A stretch of 14,657 bases of DNA from Candidatus Saccharimonadota bacterium (GTDB taxonomy: Bacteria > Patescibacteriota > Saccharimonadia > Saccharimonadales > Saccharimonadaceae): contig WRKS01000003.1 of the NCBI GenBank assembly GCA_009778015.1, forward strand, positions 1 to 14,657, read 5' to 3'. A model generated the notes under the pieces. The model saw only the letters and a program-made list of their open reading frames with translations, had not been told where the DNA came from and searched no databases. Position 1 is the stretch's first letter; the number at the start of each line of letters is the position of its first letter. Both the position numbers and the translations under genes were made by a program. Positions 1 through 6,641 of this stretch are shown piece by piece.

Positions 1-181
1 TGGCAAACCAATCAGCATCAACTTCACCCCCAAAAAGCGCTTTAAAGAACAAGCTGTCTTGCAGTTCCCGGCTAAAGATTTTGACCCCAAGAAGCTAACC
101 AAGCTTCTAGCAAACAAGCTGCCAGAAGTCGCGGCCAACACCGGGCTGCTAGACATCATCTCGCAGAAAATCCGCGGCTAA
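1..181 (+). CDS. C-terminal part of an unrecognised protein (5' end outside window)
   Basis: An open frame (first full codon at base 2) runs to a TAA at 179-181 and gives 59 residues, starting GKPISINFTPKKRF and ending DIISQKIRG. The segment is lysine-rich, hydrophilic and probably helical near the end (LTKLLANKLPEV). It has no membrane segment and no motif that I recognise, so no function is proposed. Codon use resembles that of the neighbouring housekeeping genes, and the frame stays open to the window edge, which supports real coding. The next gene starts 64 bp downstream with its own promoter, so this is the last gene of its transcription unit. No clear terminator follows. Confidence 0.6.
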   Translation, partial: GKPISINFTPKKRFKEQAVLQFPAKDFDPKKLTKLLANKLPEVAANTGLLDIISQKIRG

Positions 182-185
182 AGTC

Positions 186-214
186 TTGACTTGCCAAAAC
201 GCTTGTGTTAAACT
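186..214 (+). promoter_or_regulatory. Sigma70-type promoter of the 246-656 gene
   Basis: TTGACT at 186-191, a 17-bp spacer, and TAAACT at 209-214, followed by an A/T-rich discriminator (AAAACTAATATAG). The predicted start is near 221, leaving a leader of about 25 nt with a purine-rich ribosome site (AAAGGG, 235-240). It shares the TANACTAAA -10 context with the promoters at 2069 and 6574. Confidence 0.75.
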
Positions 215-245
215 AAAACTAATATAGAGAGAAGAAAGGGTGGAG

Positions 246-656
246 ATGGATAATGAAGAAGCAGAACTAGAGCGCGCGTTGGCCGGTATCGCTAACGGCG
301 GCATGTCAATGGACGACGACGATTTTCAAGAGGAAGGCGAAAAGCACGAAGAGCCAAAAGCAGAAGTTGAAGCACCAAAAAACGAGGAGAAGCAAAAAAT
401 GGAGATTAAAGCACCGGCCCCAAGCGGCGACCTAAACCGAGTCAAAAACGATGTCTTGGCGGACCTCCGCCCAATCATCGGTTCGGTCAAATTACCAGCA
501 GACGAGAAGTTTGAACTAACCATGCGCGTCTATGATGTCACCAAAGACGGCGGCATGCTGGAAGTAGCCTACGAGGCAACCAAGGGTATCGCGGACGATA
601 GCAAAAAAGCCGACTCCCTGCTTCGCGTCATTAACGAAATTGACAAAACGGCTTAA
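246..656 (+). CDS. Small acidic protein of unknown function
   Basis: This is a 136-residue protein if the ATG at 246 is used. A GTG at 240 would add two residues, but ATG 246 sits better behind the purine run AAAGGG (235-240). Residues 1-60 are very acidic and probably disordered, with a DDDD stretch and many Glu and Lys. Residues about 64-136 look like a folded helical domain (LNRVKNDVLADLRPIIGSV, then LPADEKFELTMRVYDV, ending SLLRVINEIDKTA). The pattern 'LxxLRPxxxxxxLPxxEKFxxxM' recalls small uncharacterised proteins common in CPR genomes; that is recollection, not a search result. There is no signal peptide or membrane segment, so it is probably cytoplasmic. It is a monocistronic unit with its own promoter (186-214) and a hairpin after the stop (687-720). 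Function unknown. Confidence 0.8.
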   Translation: MDNEEAELERALAGIANGGMSMDDDDFQEEGEKHEEPKAEVEAPKNEEKQKMEIKAPAPSGDLNRVKNDVLADLRPIIGSVKLPADEKFELTMRVYDVTKDGGMLEVAYEATKGIADDSKKADSLLRVINEIDKTA

Positions 657-686
657 TCCAAAAACGCCGATTTATAGAGCATCCTA

Positions 687-722
687 AGCCACCCCAAAAA
701 GAATCCAAGTGGGGTGGCCTTC
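687..722 (+). terminator. Probable intrinsic terminator after the small acidic gene
   Basis: GCCACCCCA (688-696) pairs with TGGGGTGGC (710-718) to give a 9-bp GC-rich stem with a 13-nt loop. It is followed by CTTCTCTAT, a weak pyrimidine tract rather than a clean U-run. It lies 31 bp after the stop codon at 656, and cassette 1 begins directly after it. Confidence 0.55.
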
Positions 723-727
723 TCTAT

Positions 728-1033
728 GCGTTCCGCCTCGCCTCCCTCACCCAACTCGGCGTAGATGATGTGATGGCTACTAGGATTGGCGGTCTCGCTA
801 ATAAGCCTCTCTTCTTCGGCTCTAGTGTGGCAGAAGTCACCAGCACCTCGCTCGCCGGCAATAATGGTGGTTGGCGCGGTGGCTACGCTGAAAACCCGCA
901 TTCTACGGCTGCTTGGCAGATTCGTGGCGGCAGCACGGACAATCCGGGTGCTGATGTTTCGGCATCTGGCCGCAACACCGGCACTCCCACCGCCGGCCGC
1001 TGGGGCCACCGCACCATACTATTAGGCTACTAA
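728..1033 (+). pseudogene. 5'-truncated C-type-lectin / formylglycine-enzyme-like C-terminal fragment (cassette 1)
   Basis: The frame ending in TAA at 1031-1033 encodes about 101 residues from AFRLASLTQLGVDD (base 728) through PLFFGSSVAEV, GGWRGGYAENP, TAAWQIRGGS to a closing HRTILLGY. The 'GGW...W..RGG......HR..L' pattern is that of the CLec/FGE-sulfatase fold, which is also the fold of the variable region in many diversity-generating-retroelement (DGR) targets. The same frame occurs on the minus strand at 7848-8138 (RLAAQLGQLGVDTQ, PPFFGTSISEV, PWFHRGG, HRTILLGY), so the similarity begins upstream of any usable start codon here: the GTG at 770 and ATG at 773 lie inside the conserved block. 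No promoter or ribosome site serves it. I read it as a broken gene end or a silent cassette, not an expressed gene. The last 28 bp of the frame are part of a 39-bp repeat. Confidence 0.6.
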
Positions 1034-1044
1034 ATGTATGTGGG
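1006..1044 (+). repeat. 39-bp repeat, copy A (inverted relative to 7837-7875)
   Basis: These 39 bases are identical to the reverse complement of 7837-7875. They start CCACCGCACCATACT and end AAATGTATGTGGG. They cover the last codons of cassette 1 (HRTILLGY), the TAA stop, and 11 bases of non-coding DNA after it. Identity breaks immediately on both sides (G1005 against C, and G1045 against A, in the cassette sense). Confidence 0.9.
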
Positions 1045-1079
1045 GGGTGGCGCGGCAGGTATGCCTCCGCTAATTAATG

Positions 1080-1085
1080 TATAAT
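1080..1085 (+). promoter_or_regulatory. -10 element implying a leaderless recombinase mRNA
   Basis: A perfect TATAAT at 1080-1085 lies 6 bp before the ATG at 1092. The predicted transcription start (+1, seven bases after the end of the -10) is therefore the A of that ATG. No convincing -35 is seen at 1057-1062 (AGGTAT). Confidence 0.6.
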
Positions 1086-1091
1086 GTATCC

Positions 1092-2039
1092 ATGTATCTA
1101 AGTGATCTAAGCACCGATTTCGTGGAGTTCCTAGAGGTAGAGCGCGGCCGCAGCGTCAAAACCGCCGAGAATTACCGGCTCTACCTAGACCGCTTTGTTG
1201 AGTTCTCGGACGACATGAAGGTCGGCGATATCACTCTTGAGACCATCCGTAAATACCGCCTCTGGCTTAACCGCTACCAAGATGAGCAAAAGCGCACGCT
1301 CAGCCCGCGCACCCAAAGCTACCATCTTATCGCCTTGCGCGTATTCTTGAAATACCTTGCCCGCCGCGAGATTAAGAGCCTAGACGCCGCCAATGTTGAC
1401 CTGCCCAAGGTCGCCAAACCACAAGTCTCTTTCTTGCATGTGGACGAGGTGGAGCAAATCCTCGCCGCCATCCCGCCCGACGCCAAAACCGCCGAACGCG
1501 ACGCGGCGCTCATCGCTTTGCTTTTTTCTGCCGGGCTTCGCGTGTCCGAGCTCGTCAGCCTTAACCGCGACCAAATCAACTTGGACAAGCGCGAGTTTAT
1601 CGTCCGCGGCAAAGGCCAAAAGGATCGCCCGGTTTACATCTCCAACCAAGCCGCTGAGGCCATCTCGCTTTATCTTGCCATGCGCCTAGACAGTTCGCCC
1701 GCCCTCTTTATCAACCAGTCCGCTAACCGAGGCACCAATGACGACGGCCGCCTCACTGCCCGCTCGGTCCAGCGCCTAGTAGAAAAATACGCTAAGCTCG
1801 CCGGCATCACCAAGCACGTCAGCCCGCATACCATGCGCCACTCCTTTGCCACCGACCTCCTGATGAACGGCGCCGACATCCGTTCTGTCCAGGGCTTGCT
1901 CGGCCATTCCGATATTTCTACCACCCAAGTTTACACCCATTTGACCGACCAGCACTTAAAAGAAGTCCACGAGCGCTTCCACAGCGACGACCAGAGCGTC
2001 AGCTCTGGGCGTACAGAGTACGAAACCGAAAAATCATAA
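1092..2039 (+). CDS. Tyrosine recombinase, XerC/XerD type
   Basis: This is a site-specific DNA recombinase that cuts and rejoins DNA through a 3'-phosphotyrosine intermediate. The length is 315 residues from ATG 1092 (an upstream ATG at 1077 overlaps the TATAAT, so I prefer 1092), close to the roughly 300 of XerC/XerD. Residues 1-100 are the helical core-binding domain (SDLSTDFVEFLEVERGRS...ENYRLYLDRF). The catalytic domain is complete: R150 in AGLRVSEL, K174 in RGKGQKDRP, H246 and R249 in HTMRHSF, H272 in LLGHSD, and nucleophile Y281 in TQVYTHL. A hydrophilic tail (SDDQSVSSGRTEYE) follows. Its usual role would be chromosome dimer resolution at dif; CPR genomes often carry one Xer-like enzyme. 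The position 48 bp after the 39-bp repeat also permits a local role as an invertase or integrase. It has an independent leaderless start and no visible terminator before the nrd promoter. Confidence 0.93.
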   Translation: MYLSDLSTDFVEFLEVERGRSVKTAENYRLYLDRFVEFSDDMKVGDITLETIRKYRLWLNRYQDEQKRTLSPRTQSYHLIALRVFLKYLARREIKSLDAANVDLPKVAKPQVSFLHVDEVEQILAAIPPDAKTAERDAALIALLFSAGLRVSELVSLNRDQINLDKREFIVRGKGQKDRPVYISNQAAEAISLYLAMRLDSSPALFINQSANRGTNDDGRLTARSVQRLVEKYAKLAGITKHVSPHTMRHSFATDLLMNGADIRSVQGLLGHSDISTTQVYTHLTDQHLKEVHERFHSDDQSVSSGRTEYETEKS

Positions 2040-2068
2040 ACATTCTTAATGTCAATAGCAAAAAAGGC

Positions 2069-2098
2069 TTGACATAAGCATATATAGCGTCCTATACT
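2069..2098 (+). promoter_or_regulatory. Sigma70-type promoter of the nrdD-nrdG-iscS-iscU operon
   Basis: TTGACA at 2069-2074, an 18-bp spacer, and TATACT at 2093-2098, followed by AAATATAG. The predicted start is near 2105, giving a leader of about 90 nt. The spacer and the start region are overlapped by NrdR-box-like palindromes (2075-2152). Confidence 0.85.
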
Positions 2099-2152
2099 AA
2101 ATATAGAACACTAGATTTAGCGTTTTAAGCATAACCACGCTATATCTAGGGT
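2075..2152 (+). promoter_or_regulatory. NrdR-box-like operator cluster
   Basis: The NrdR box consensus is ACACwATATATwGTGT. Box 1 at 2108-2123 (ACACTAGATTTAGCGT) and box 2 at 2137-2152 (ACGCTATATCTAGGGT) each match well and start 29 bp apart, near the usual tandem spacing of about 31. A weaker third match at 2075-2090 (TAAGCATATATAGCGT) fills the promoter spacer. Binding of the ATP-cone repressor NrdR here would cover the spacer, the start site and the early leader, so repression of the operon when dATP is high is likely. The inner parts of boxes 1 and 2 are also complementary (CTAGATTTAGCG / CGCTATATCTAG, one mismatch), so a leader hairpin is an alternative reading. nrdR itself is not in the window. 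Confidence 0.65.
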
Positions 2153-2195
2153 TAAAATTTACACCAAAAATAAAACAACATAACTAAGGAGGTAT

Positions 2196-4511
2196 ATGTT
2201 TAAGTCAGTTAGAAAGCGCGACGGCAAAGTTGTAAAGTTCAATCCCGAGAAGATCGTGGGCGCTCTTCAGAAAGCTGCGGCGGTTACAGAGGAATTTGAT
2301 CTAAAAAAGGCCGAGGAGCTTGGCGCCAAGGTCTTGGCCAAGGCCGATGCCACAATTAAAGAGAAGATCCCTAGTGTGGAGCAGCTCCAAGACCTGGTAG
2401 AAGAAGTCCTGCTAGAAAGCAAGTTCAAAAAAACCGCCAAAGAGTATATTACTTTCCGCCAAGAGCGGAATATGGTCCGTAACGCCAAGACCAAGCTAAT
2501 GCAAACCTACAAGACCATCGCCATCGCCAAAGCGACCGAGGACAGCGACGTCAAGCGCGGCAACGCCAATGTGGACGGCGACAGCGCCATGGGCAAGATG
2601 CTCCAGTTCGGCGCCGAAGGCAGTAAAGAATTCGCCAAAATGTTTCTCATGAAGCCCGAATACGCCCGCGCCCACGACAACGGCGAAATCCACATTCACG
2701 ACATGGACTTTTGGGCTACCGGCACCACCACTTGTTGCCAAACCGACCCAATCAAGATGTTCAAAGACGGTTTTAATACCGGCCACGGCCACCTCCGCAC
2801 GCCAAACTCCATCGGCTCCTACGCCGCCCTCGCCGCCATCTTGCTCCAAGCCAACCAAAACGAGCAGCACGGCGGCCAGTCTATCCCTAACTTTGACTAC
2901 GCTATGGCGCACGGCGTCAACAAAACCTACAAAAAGAGCGTCAAAAAGAACATCATTAAATACAATAACTTTACCGGCCAAAATGTCGCCTTGGACGAAA
3001 AAGCGCTTGCTAAACTAGATTACAAAAAGCACTTAAAAGACGTACCAGAGGTTATTTTTACCGAGGCGATCGTTGACACCGACCACCAGACCATGCAGGC
3101 GATGGAGGGCTTTGTCCACAACCTCAATACCATGCACAGCCGCGCCGGCGCCCAAGTTCCGTTTACCAGTATCAATTTCGGCACCGACACCTCCGATGCC
3201 GGCCGCCTTGTATCGGCCAAGTTCCTTGACGCCGCCATGAATGGTCTGGGCAAAGGCGAGACGCCAATCTTCCCGATTTCGGTATTCAAAGTCAAAGAGG
3301 GCATCAACTACAACCCCGGCGAGCCCAATTACGACCTCTTCCGCCGCGCCATGGAAGTTTCCAGCAAGCGTCTCTTCCCTAACTTCGCCTTTTTGGACGC
3401 TCCGTTCAACATCAAAGGCTACAAAAAAGGCGACTACGACTCCGAGGTTACCTATATGGGCTGCCGCACCCGCGTTTACGCCAGCATATTCCCCGAGTCC
3501 AATAATAAGGTCAGCGGCCGCGGCAACTGTTCGTTCTGCACCGTTAACCTAGTTCGTATTGCCCTCAGAAACGGCATCGCGACCGGTGCCCGCAAAGAGG
3601 CCGACTGGGACAAGTTCTACAAAGATTTTGACGCTGAGATTGACAAAGCCGCCGGCGTGATGCTGGAGCGTTTTGAGTTCCAAGGCAATCAAACCGTCAA
3701 GAACTTCCCTTTCATGATGGGTCAAGGCAACTGGTTCGGCTCCGACAAACTCGGTCCTAACGACAAACTCCGCGATGTTATCAAGCACGGCACCTTGAGT
3801 ATGGGCTTTATCGGCCTTGCTGAGGCGCTCACCGCCATGGAGGGCAAGCACCACGGCGAGGACAAAGAGTCGCAAGAGCTGGGCCTAGAGATTATCGGCC
3901 ATATGCGCGATCGTATTGATCAACTATCTAAAAAGCACAACCTCAATTTTACCCTGCTTGCTACACCGGCTGAGGGCATCGCCGGCCGCTTTACCGCGAT
4001 TGACGCCAAGGAGTTCGGTGTCATCCCCGGCGTCACCGACCGCGAGTTTTACACCAACTCCTATCACGTCCCGGTTTACCAAGACATCGCCGCCTTTGAC
4101 AAGATTGACATTGAGGCGCCCTACCACGCACTCTGCAACGCCGGCCACATCACCTATATTGAGCTGGACGGCGACGCCAGCCGCAACCTTGACGCGTTTG
4201 AGACCATTATCCGCTACATGAAAGAAGCCGGCATCGGCTACGGCTCCATCAATCACCCGGTTGACCGCGACCCGGTCTGCGGCTTCTCTGGCGTCATCCC
4301 GGGCGACATCTGCCCATCCTGCAATCGCAAAGAATGGGAGGACGGCGTCGGCTTTGAACGACTCCGCCGCATTACCGGTTACTTGGCCGGCTCCCTAGAG
4401 CGCTGGAACGACGCCAAAAAGTCCGAAGAAAAAGCCCGCGTCAAGCACTCGGTCAAGGTGGAGCAAGAGATAGCTAAGAAACAACAAGAAAAAATGGCCG
4501 GAAAGGTCTAG
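2196..4511 (+). CDS. nrdD: Anaerobic (class III) ribonucleoside-triphosphate reductase, glycyl-radical subunit
   Basis: It reduces ribonucleoside triphosphates to dNTPs without oxygen, using a glycyl radical made by NrdG. The length is 771 residues, normal for the family. Residues 1-95 form an ATP-cone (FKSVRKRDGKVVKFNPEKI) for dATP/ATP allostery. The catalytic barrel includes YMGCRTRV, with C423 the likely thiyl-radical cysteine, and GRGNCSFCTVNL. The C-terminal RRITGYLAGSLERWN carries the radical glycine G728. The zinc site next to it is unusual: the first of the four expected cysteines is replaced by Asp (D692-P-V-C695), leaving C695, C706 and C709. The start is fixed by a strong AAGGAGGT (2186-2193). 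It is the first gene of the operon, ends 5 bp before nrdG, and is probably controlled by NrdR. The presence of class III enzyme points to life at low oxygen. Confidence 0.97.
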   Translation: MFKSVRKRDGKVVKFNPEKIVGALQKAAAVTEEFDLKKAEELGAKVLAKADATIKEKIPSVEQLQDLVEEVLLESKFKKTAKEYITFRQERNMVRNAKTKLMQTYKTIAIAKATEDSDVKRGNANVDGDSAMGKMLQFGAEGSKEFAKMFLMKPEYARAHDNGEIHIHDMDFWATGTTTCCQTDPIKMFKDGFNTGHGHLRTPNSIGSYAALAAILLQANQNEQHGGQSIPNFDYAMAHGVNKTYKKSVKKNIIKYNNFTGQNVALDEKALAKLDYKKHLKDVPEVIFTEAIVDTDHQTMQAMEGFVHNLNTMHSRAGAQVPFTSINFGTDTSDAGRLVSAKFLDAAMNGLGKGETPIFPISVFKVKEGINYNPGEPNYDLFRRAMEVSSKRLFPNFAFLDAPFNIKGYKKGDYDSEVTYMGCRTRVYASIFPESNNKVSGRGNCSFCTVNLVRIALRNGIATGARKEADWDKFYKDFDAEIDKAAGVMLERFEFQGNQTVKNFPFMMGQGNWFGSDKLGPNDKLRDVIKHGTLSMGFIGLAEALTAMEGKHHGEDKESQELGLEIIGHMRDRIDQLSKKHNLNFTLLATPAEGIAGRFTAIDAKEFGVIPGVTDREFYTNSYHVPVYQDIAAFDKIDIEAPYHALCNAGHITYIELDGDASRNLDAFETIIRYMKEAGIGYGSINHPVDRDPVCGFSGVIPGDICPSCNRKEWEDGVGFERLRRITGYLAGSLERWNDAKKSEEKARVKHSVKVEQEIAKKQQEKMAGKV

Positions 4512-4516
4512 GTTAA

Positions 4517-5023
4517 ATGGCCAACCACAAGATGCGCATGGCAGGTCCCGTCGTCCGAGACAGTATTGTGGACGGCGACGGCCTCCGCGCAGTGGTTTGG
4601 TTCCAAGGTTGCAGACGAAAATGTAAGGGGTGTCATAATCCGGAATCGTGGGATTTTAACGCCGGCGTAGAGGTTGACACCGACTATGTCAAAAGCAAGC
4701 TTCGCACTTTCCGCGGGCAGGCCGGGCTTACTCTAAGCGGCGGCGAACCGATGTGGCAAGCCGAGGCGGCGCTAGAGCTAGTCCGCTTTGCCAAAGAGGA
4801 GATGGGCTGGGACGTTTGGGCGTTCTCTGGCTTCAAGCTAGACGACATCAAACACGGCAGAGACGGCGCCACACCCAAAATGTGGGAGCTGGCCTGTGAG
4901 CTTGACGCGATTATTGAAGGCGAGTTTATCTTGGCCCAGCGCGATCTGACGCTTAAGTTCCGCGGCAGCAAAAACCAGCGGCTATTACGCTTAAAGGGTG
5001 GTGAGGTTGTGAGCACCGAATGA
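4517..5023 (+). CDS. nrdG: Anaerobic ribonucleotide reductase activating enzyme (radical SAM)
   Basis: NrdG uses a 4Fe-4S cluster and S-adenosylmethionine to create the glycyl radical on NrdD. The length is 168 residues, typical of NrdG. The radical-SAM cluster motif CxxxCxxC is C32-RRK-C36-KG-C39. Before it lies SIVDGDGLRAVVWFQG, the usual family entry strand, and after it LTLSGGEPMWQ, the SAM-binding GGE motif. ATG 4517 lies 5 bp after the nrdD stop; Met6 and Met8 (MANHKMRM) are alternative starts, with only weak AGG-type ribosome sites nearby. The stop overlaps the iscS start as ATGA (5020-5023), a translational-coupling arrangement. The functional partner is the gene just upstream. Confidence 0.96.
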   Translation: MANHKMRMAGPVVRDSIVDGDGLRAVVWFQGCRRKCKGCHNPESWDFNAGVEVDTDYVKSKLRTFRGQAGLTLSGGEPMWQAEAALELVRFAKEEMGWDVWAFSGFKLDDIKHGRDGATPKMWELACELDAIIEGEFILAQRDLTLKFRGSKNQRLLRLKGGEVVSTE

Positions 5024-6153
5024 GCGAACGCCTTTTCTTAGACTATAATGCCGGCGCTCCCCTCCTCCCGGAGGCGCGCGCCGCCGCGCTCCAAACCATG
5101 CAGATCTATGGCAACCCAAACGGTCTGCACGAGGAGTCGCGCCACGCTTCCGCTGTAATTCTGCGCGCCCGCGAACAGGTGGCGCGCCTAATCAACGCGC
5201 ACCCGGAAGAAATCTTTTTCTTCCCTTCTGCCAGTCTCGCCAATTATTTCTTAGTCACTAGTTTTGCCCGCGTTCGCGCTTCGCCTTTTGAGCATCCAAG
5301 TATCATTAAGAGCATAAGCGAGTCGGATTCCGTAAGGCCGACCCTAGTCTCGCACATGCTCGCCAACAACGAAACCGGCGAGATATACAATATAGAGCAT
5401 TTTTACTCTAATTATCCTAGCGCCAAAAAGCACTCTGACCTCTCCCAAGCCGTCGGCAAGATCCCAATTGATATCCAAAAACTGAATCTTGATTTTGCCA
5501 CTATCTCATCGCAAAAAATCGGCGGCGGCAAGGGCTCGGCGGCGCTTTATATTCGTGGCGGCGACTCGGCGCTAAAAGAGGTCAAGCCGCTTAAGTATCG
5601 GCTCTACGCTCTCGGCACCCCTAATGTCGTGGCCATCGCCAGTTTTGGCGCCGCTGCCGATAAAGCCTACGAGTCGGCCGTCCGTTTTAACACTAAAATC
5701 CAGCCGCTCGTTGCCGCGCTCCATGCCCGCATCCAGTCCGAAATCCCCAACTCGGTTATCAACACGCCGGTCAGGTCTCTCCCTAACACGCTTAACGTCT
5801 CTTTCCCCGGTGCCGAGGGCGAGAGCATCATGTTGATGCTGGACGCCAGGGGGGTTGCTGTCTCCACCGGCTCCGCCTGCACCACCACCGACGGCGCGCC
5901 GAGCCATGTCTTGATGGCGATGTATCAAGACAAATCAGAGGCGGAAGCCGCCGAGCTCGCCCATAGCTCCATTCGCTTTAGTTTTTCGCCCGATTCGCCG
6001 TCCGATTCGGTAGAGCGCGTCATGGCGGTTTTACCCGGTGTCATCGCTCAGCTTCGCGGTTTTTCTACCGCTAACCCCGCTGCCAACCCTACCGCCAACC
6101 CCACCGCAAGCACTAACCTCAACACAAACGCCCCCTCCACGGAGGCAATATGA
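5020..6153 (+). CDS. iscS: Cysteine desulfurase (IscS/NifS family)
   Basis: This PLP enzyme takes sulfur from L-cysteine as a persulfide and passes it to a scaffold for Fe-S cluster building. Family motifs in order: FLDYNAGAPLLPEAR at the N-terminus, H92 in FEHPSI (equivalent of the PLP-stacking His), ANNETGEI, K166 in SSQKIGGGKG (the PLP Schiff-base lysine), and C287 in STGSACTTTDG, the persulfide cysteine in a group I-type loop. The 377 residues include a roughly 30-residue C-terminal tail rich in Asn, Pro, Thr and Ala (ANPAANPTANPTAS) which is not part of the fold; the core is thus somewhat shorter than E. coli IscS (about 404). It overlaps nrdG (ATGA) upstream and iscU (ATGA) downstream, so the three are translationally coupled. 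The position implies cluster supply to NrdG. A general housekeeping role is equally possible. Confidence 0.92.
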   Translation: MSERLFLDYNAGAPLLPEARAAALQTMQIYGNPNGLHEESRHASAVILRAREQVARLINAHPEEIFFFPSASLANYFLVTSFARVRASPFEHPSIIKSISESDSVRPTLVSHMLANNETGEIYNIEHFYSNYPSAKKHSDLSQAVGKIPIDIQKLNLDFATISSQKIGGGKGSAALYIRGGDSALKEVKPLKYRLYALGTPNVVAIASFGAAADKAYESAVRFNTKIQPLVAALHARIQSEIPNSVINTPVRSLPNTLNVSFPGAEGESIMLMLDARGVAVSTGSACTTTDGAPSHVLMAMYQDKSEAEAAELAHSSIRFSFSPDSPSDSVERVMAVLPGVIAQLRGFSTANPAANPTANPTASTNLNTNAPSTEAI

Positions 6154-6566
6154 CCGCGCCTTGGGCCTATAGCGACCAAGTCAAAGAGCATTTTCTTGAG
6201 CCGCGTAATTTCCTGATGGGCGATGAGAGCAAGTTTGCCTTTAATGCCAAAGGCACTGTCGGCAACAAAGTCTGCGGCGACGAAATGATTATGTATCTGC
6301 AAATCAAAGACGGTGTCATCCAAGATGTCCGCTGGAAGACCTACGGCTGCGCCAGCGCCATCGCCAGCACCAGCGCCTTATCCGAGCTTATCAAAGGCAA
6401 AAAACTTGACGACGCTCTCAAGATCACCGCCACAGAAATCGCCGACCATCTCGGCGGCCTGCCCAAGCGCAAGTTCCATTGTTCCGTTCTCGGCTCCGAG
6501 GCGCTAGCAGCCGCAGTCAAAGATTACGAAGGCACTACAGACACATTCTGTCATAGGAAGACATAA
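6150..6566 (+). CDS. iscU: Fe-S cluster scaffold protein, IscU/NifU-N type
   Basis: IscU is the scaffold on which sulfur from IscS and iron are assembled before transfer to client proteins. The length is 138 residues, standard for IscU. The three cluster-ligand cysteines are present: C42 in NKVCGDEM (with D44, which controls cluster release), C67 in YGCASAIAS, and C111 in FHCSVLGSEAL. The start YSDQVKEHFLEPRNF is the usual IscU N-terminal helix. The LPPVK chaperone-recognition segment is altered to GLPKRK. The ATG overlaps the iscS stop (ATGA, 6150-6153) and has a GGAGG at 6139-6143. It is the last gene of the nrd-isc operon; no good terminator is seen before the next promoter (6574), so readthrough into the next module is possible. 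Confidence 0.95.
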   Translation: MTAPWAYSDQVKEHFLEPRNFLMGDESKFAFNAKGTVGNKVCGDEMIMYLQIKDGVIQDVRWKTYGCASAIASTSALSELIKGKKLDDALKITATEIADHLGGLPKRKFHCSVLGSEALAAAVKDYEGTTDTFCHRKT

Positions 6567-6575
6567 AAGTGTCTT
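6558..6575. promoter_or_regulatory. Palindrome overlapping the -35 of the toxin-antitoxin-like module
   Basis: AAGACA (6558-6563) and TGTCTT (6570-6575) form a perfect 6-bp inverted repeat around TAAAAG. It spans the iscU stop codon and the first two bases of the -35 TTGACA at 6574. This is a plausible operator for autoregulation, or a weak hairpin; there is no direct evidence of binding. Confidence 0.3.
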
Positions 6576-6602
6576 GACATACTACACGGCGTCTGCTACA
6601 CT
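6574..6602 (+). promoter_or_regulatory. Sigma70-type promoter of the two-gene module
   Basis: Perfect TTGACA at 6574-6579, a 17-bp spacer, and TACACT at 6597-6602, followed by AAATATACAT. The predicted start is near 6609. The -10 and discriminator closely resemble those of the nrdD promoter (TATACTAAATATA), suggesting strong constitutive-type expression. Confidence 0.85.
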
Positions 6603-6641
6603 AAATATACATACATTATTAGAATGAATGAAAGGAGGCGT

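Noticed and set aside
653..1009. Minus-strand open frame of 118 codons opposite cassette 1
   Set aside because: The plus-strand frame has a clear homologue at 7848-8138, so the minus-strand frame is its shadow. It has no promoter or ribosome site.
2108..2152. Riboswitch in the nrdD leader
   Set aside because: The complementarity of CTAGATTTAGCG and CGCTATATCTAG is fully explained by two NrdR boxes, and no conserved riboswitch core such as an AdoCbl box was seen.
4684..5016. Long antisense frames within nrdD, nrdG, iscS, argS and the ABC genes
   Set aside because: They lie fully inside genes with unmistakable family motifs and have low-complexity Ser/Arg-rich or Val/Gly-rich products typical of antisense translation.
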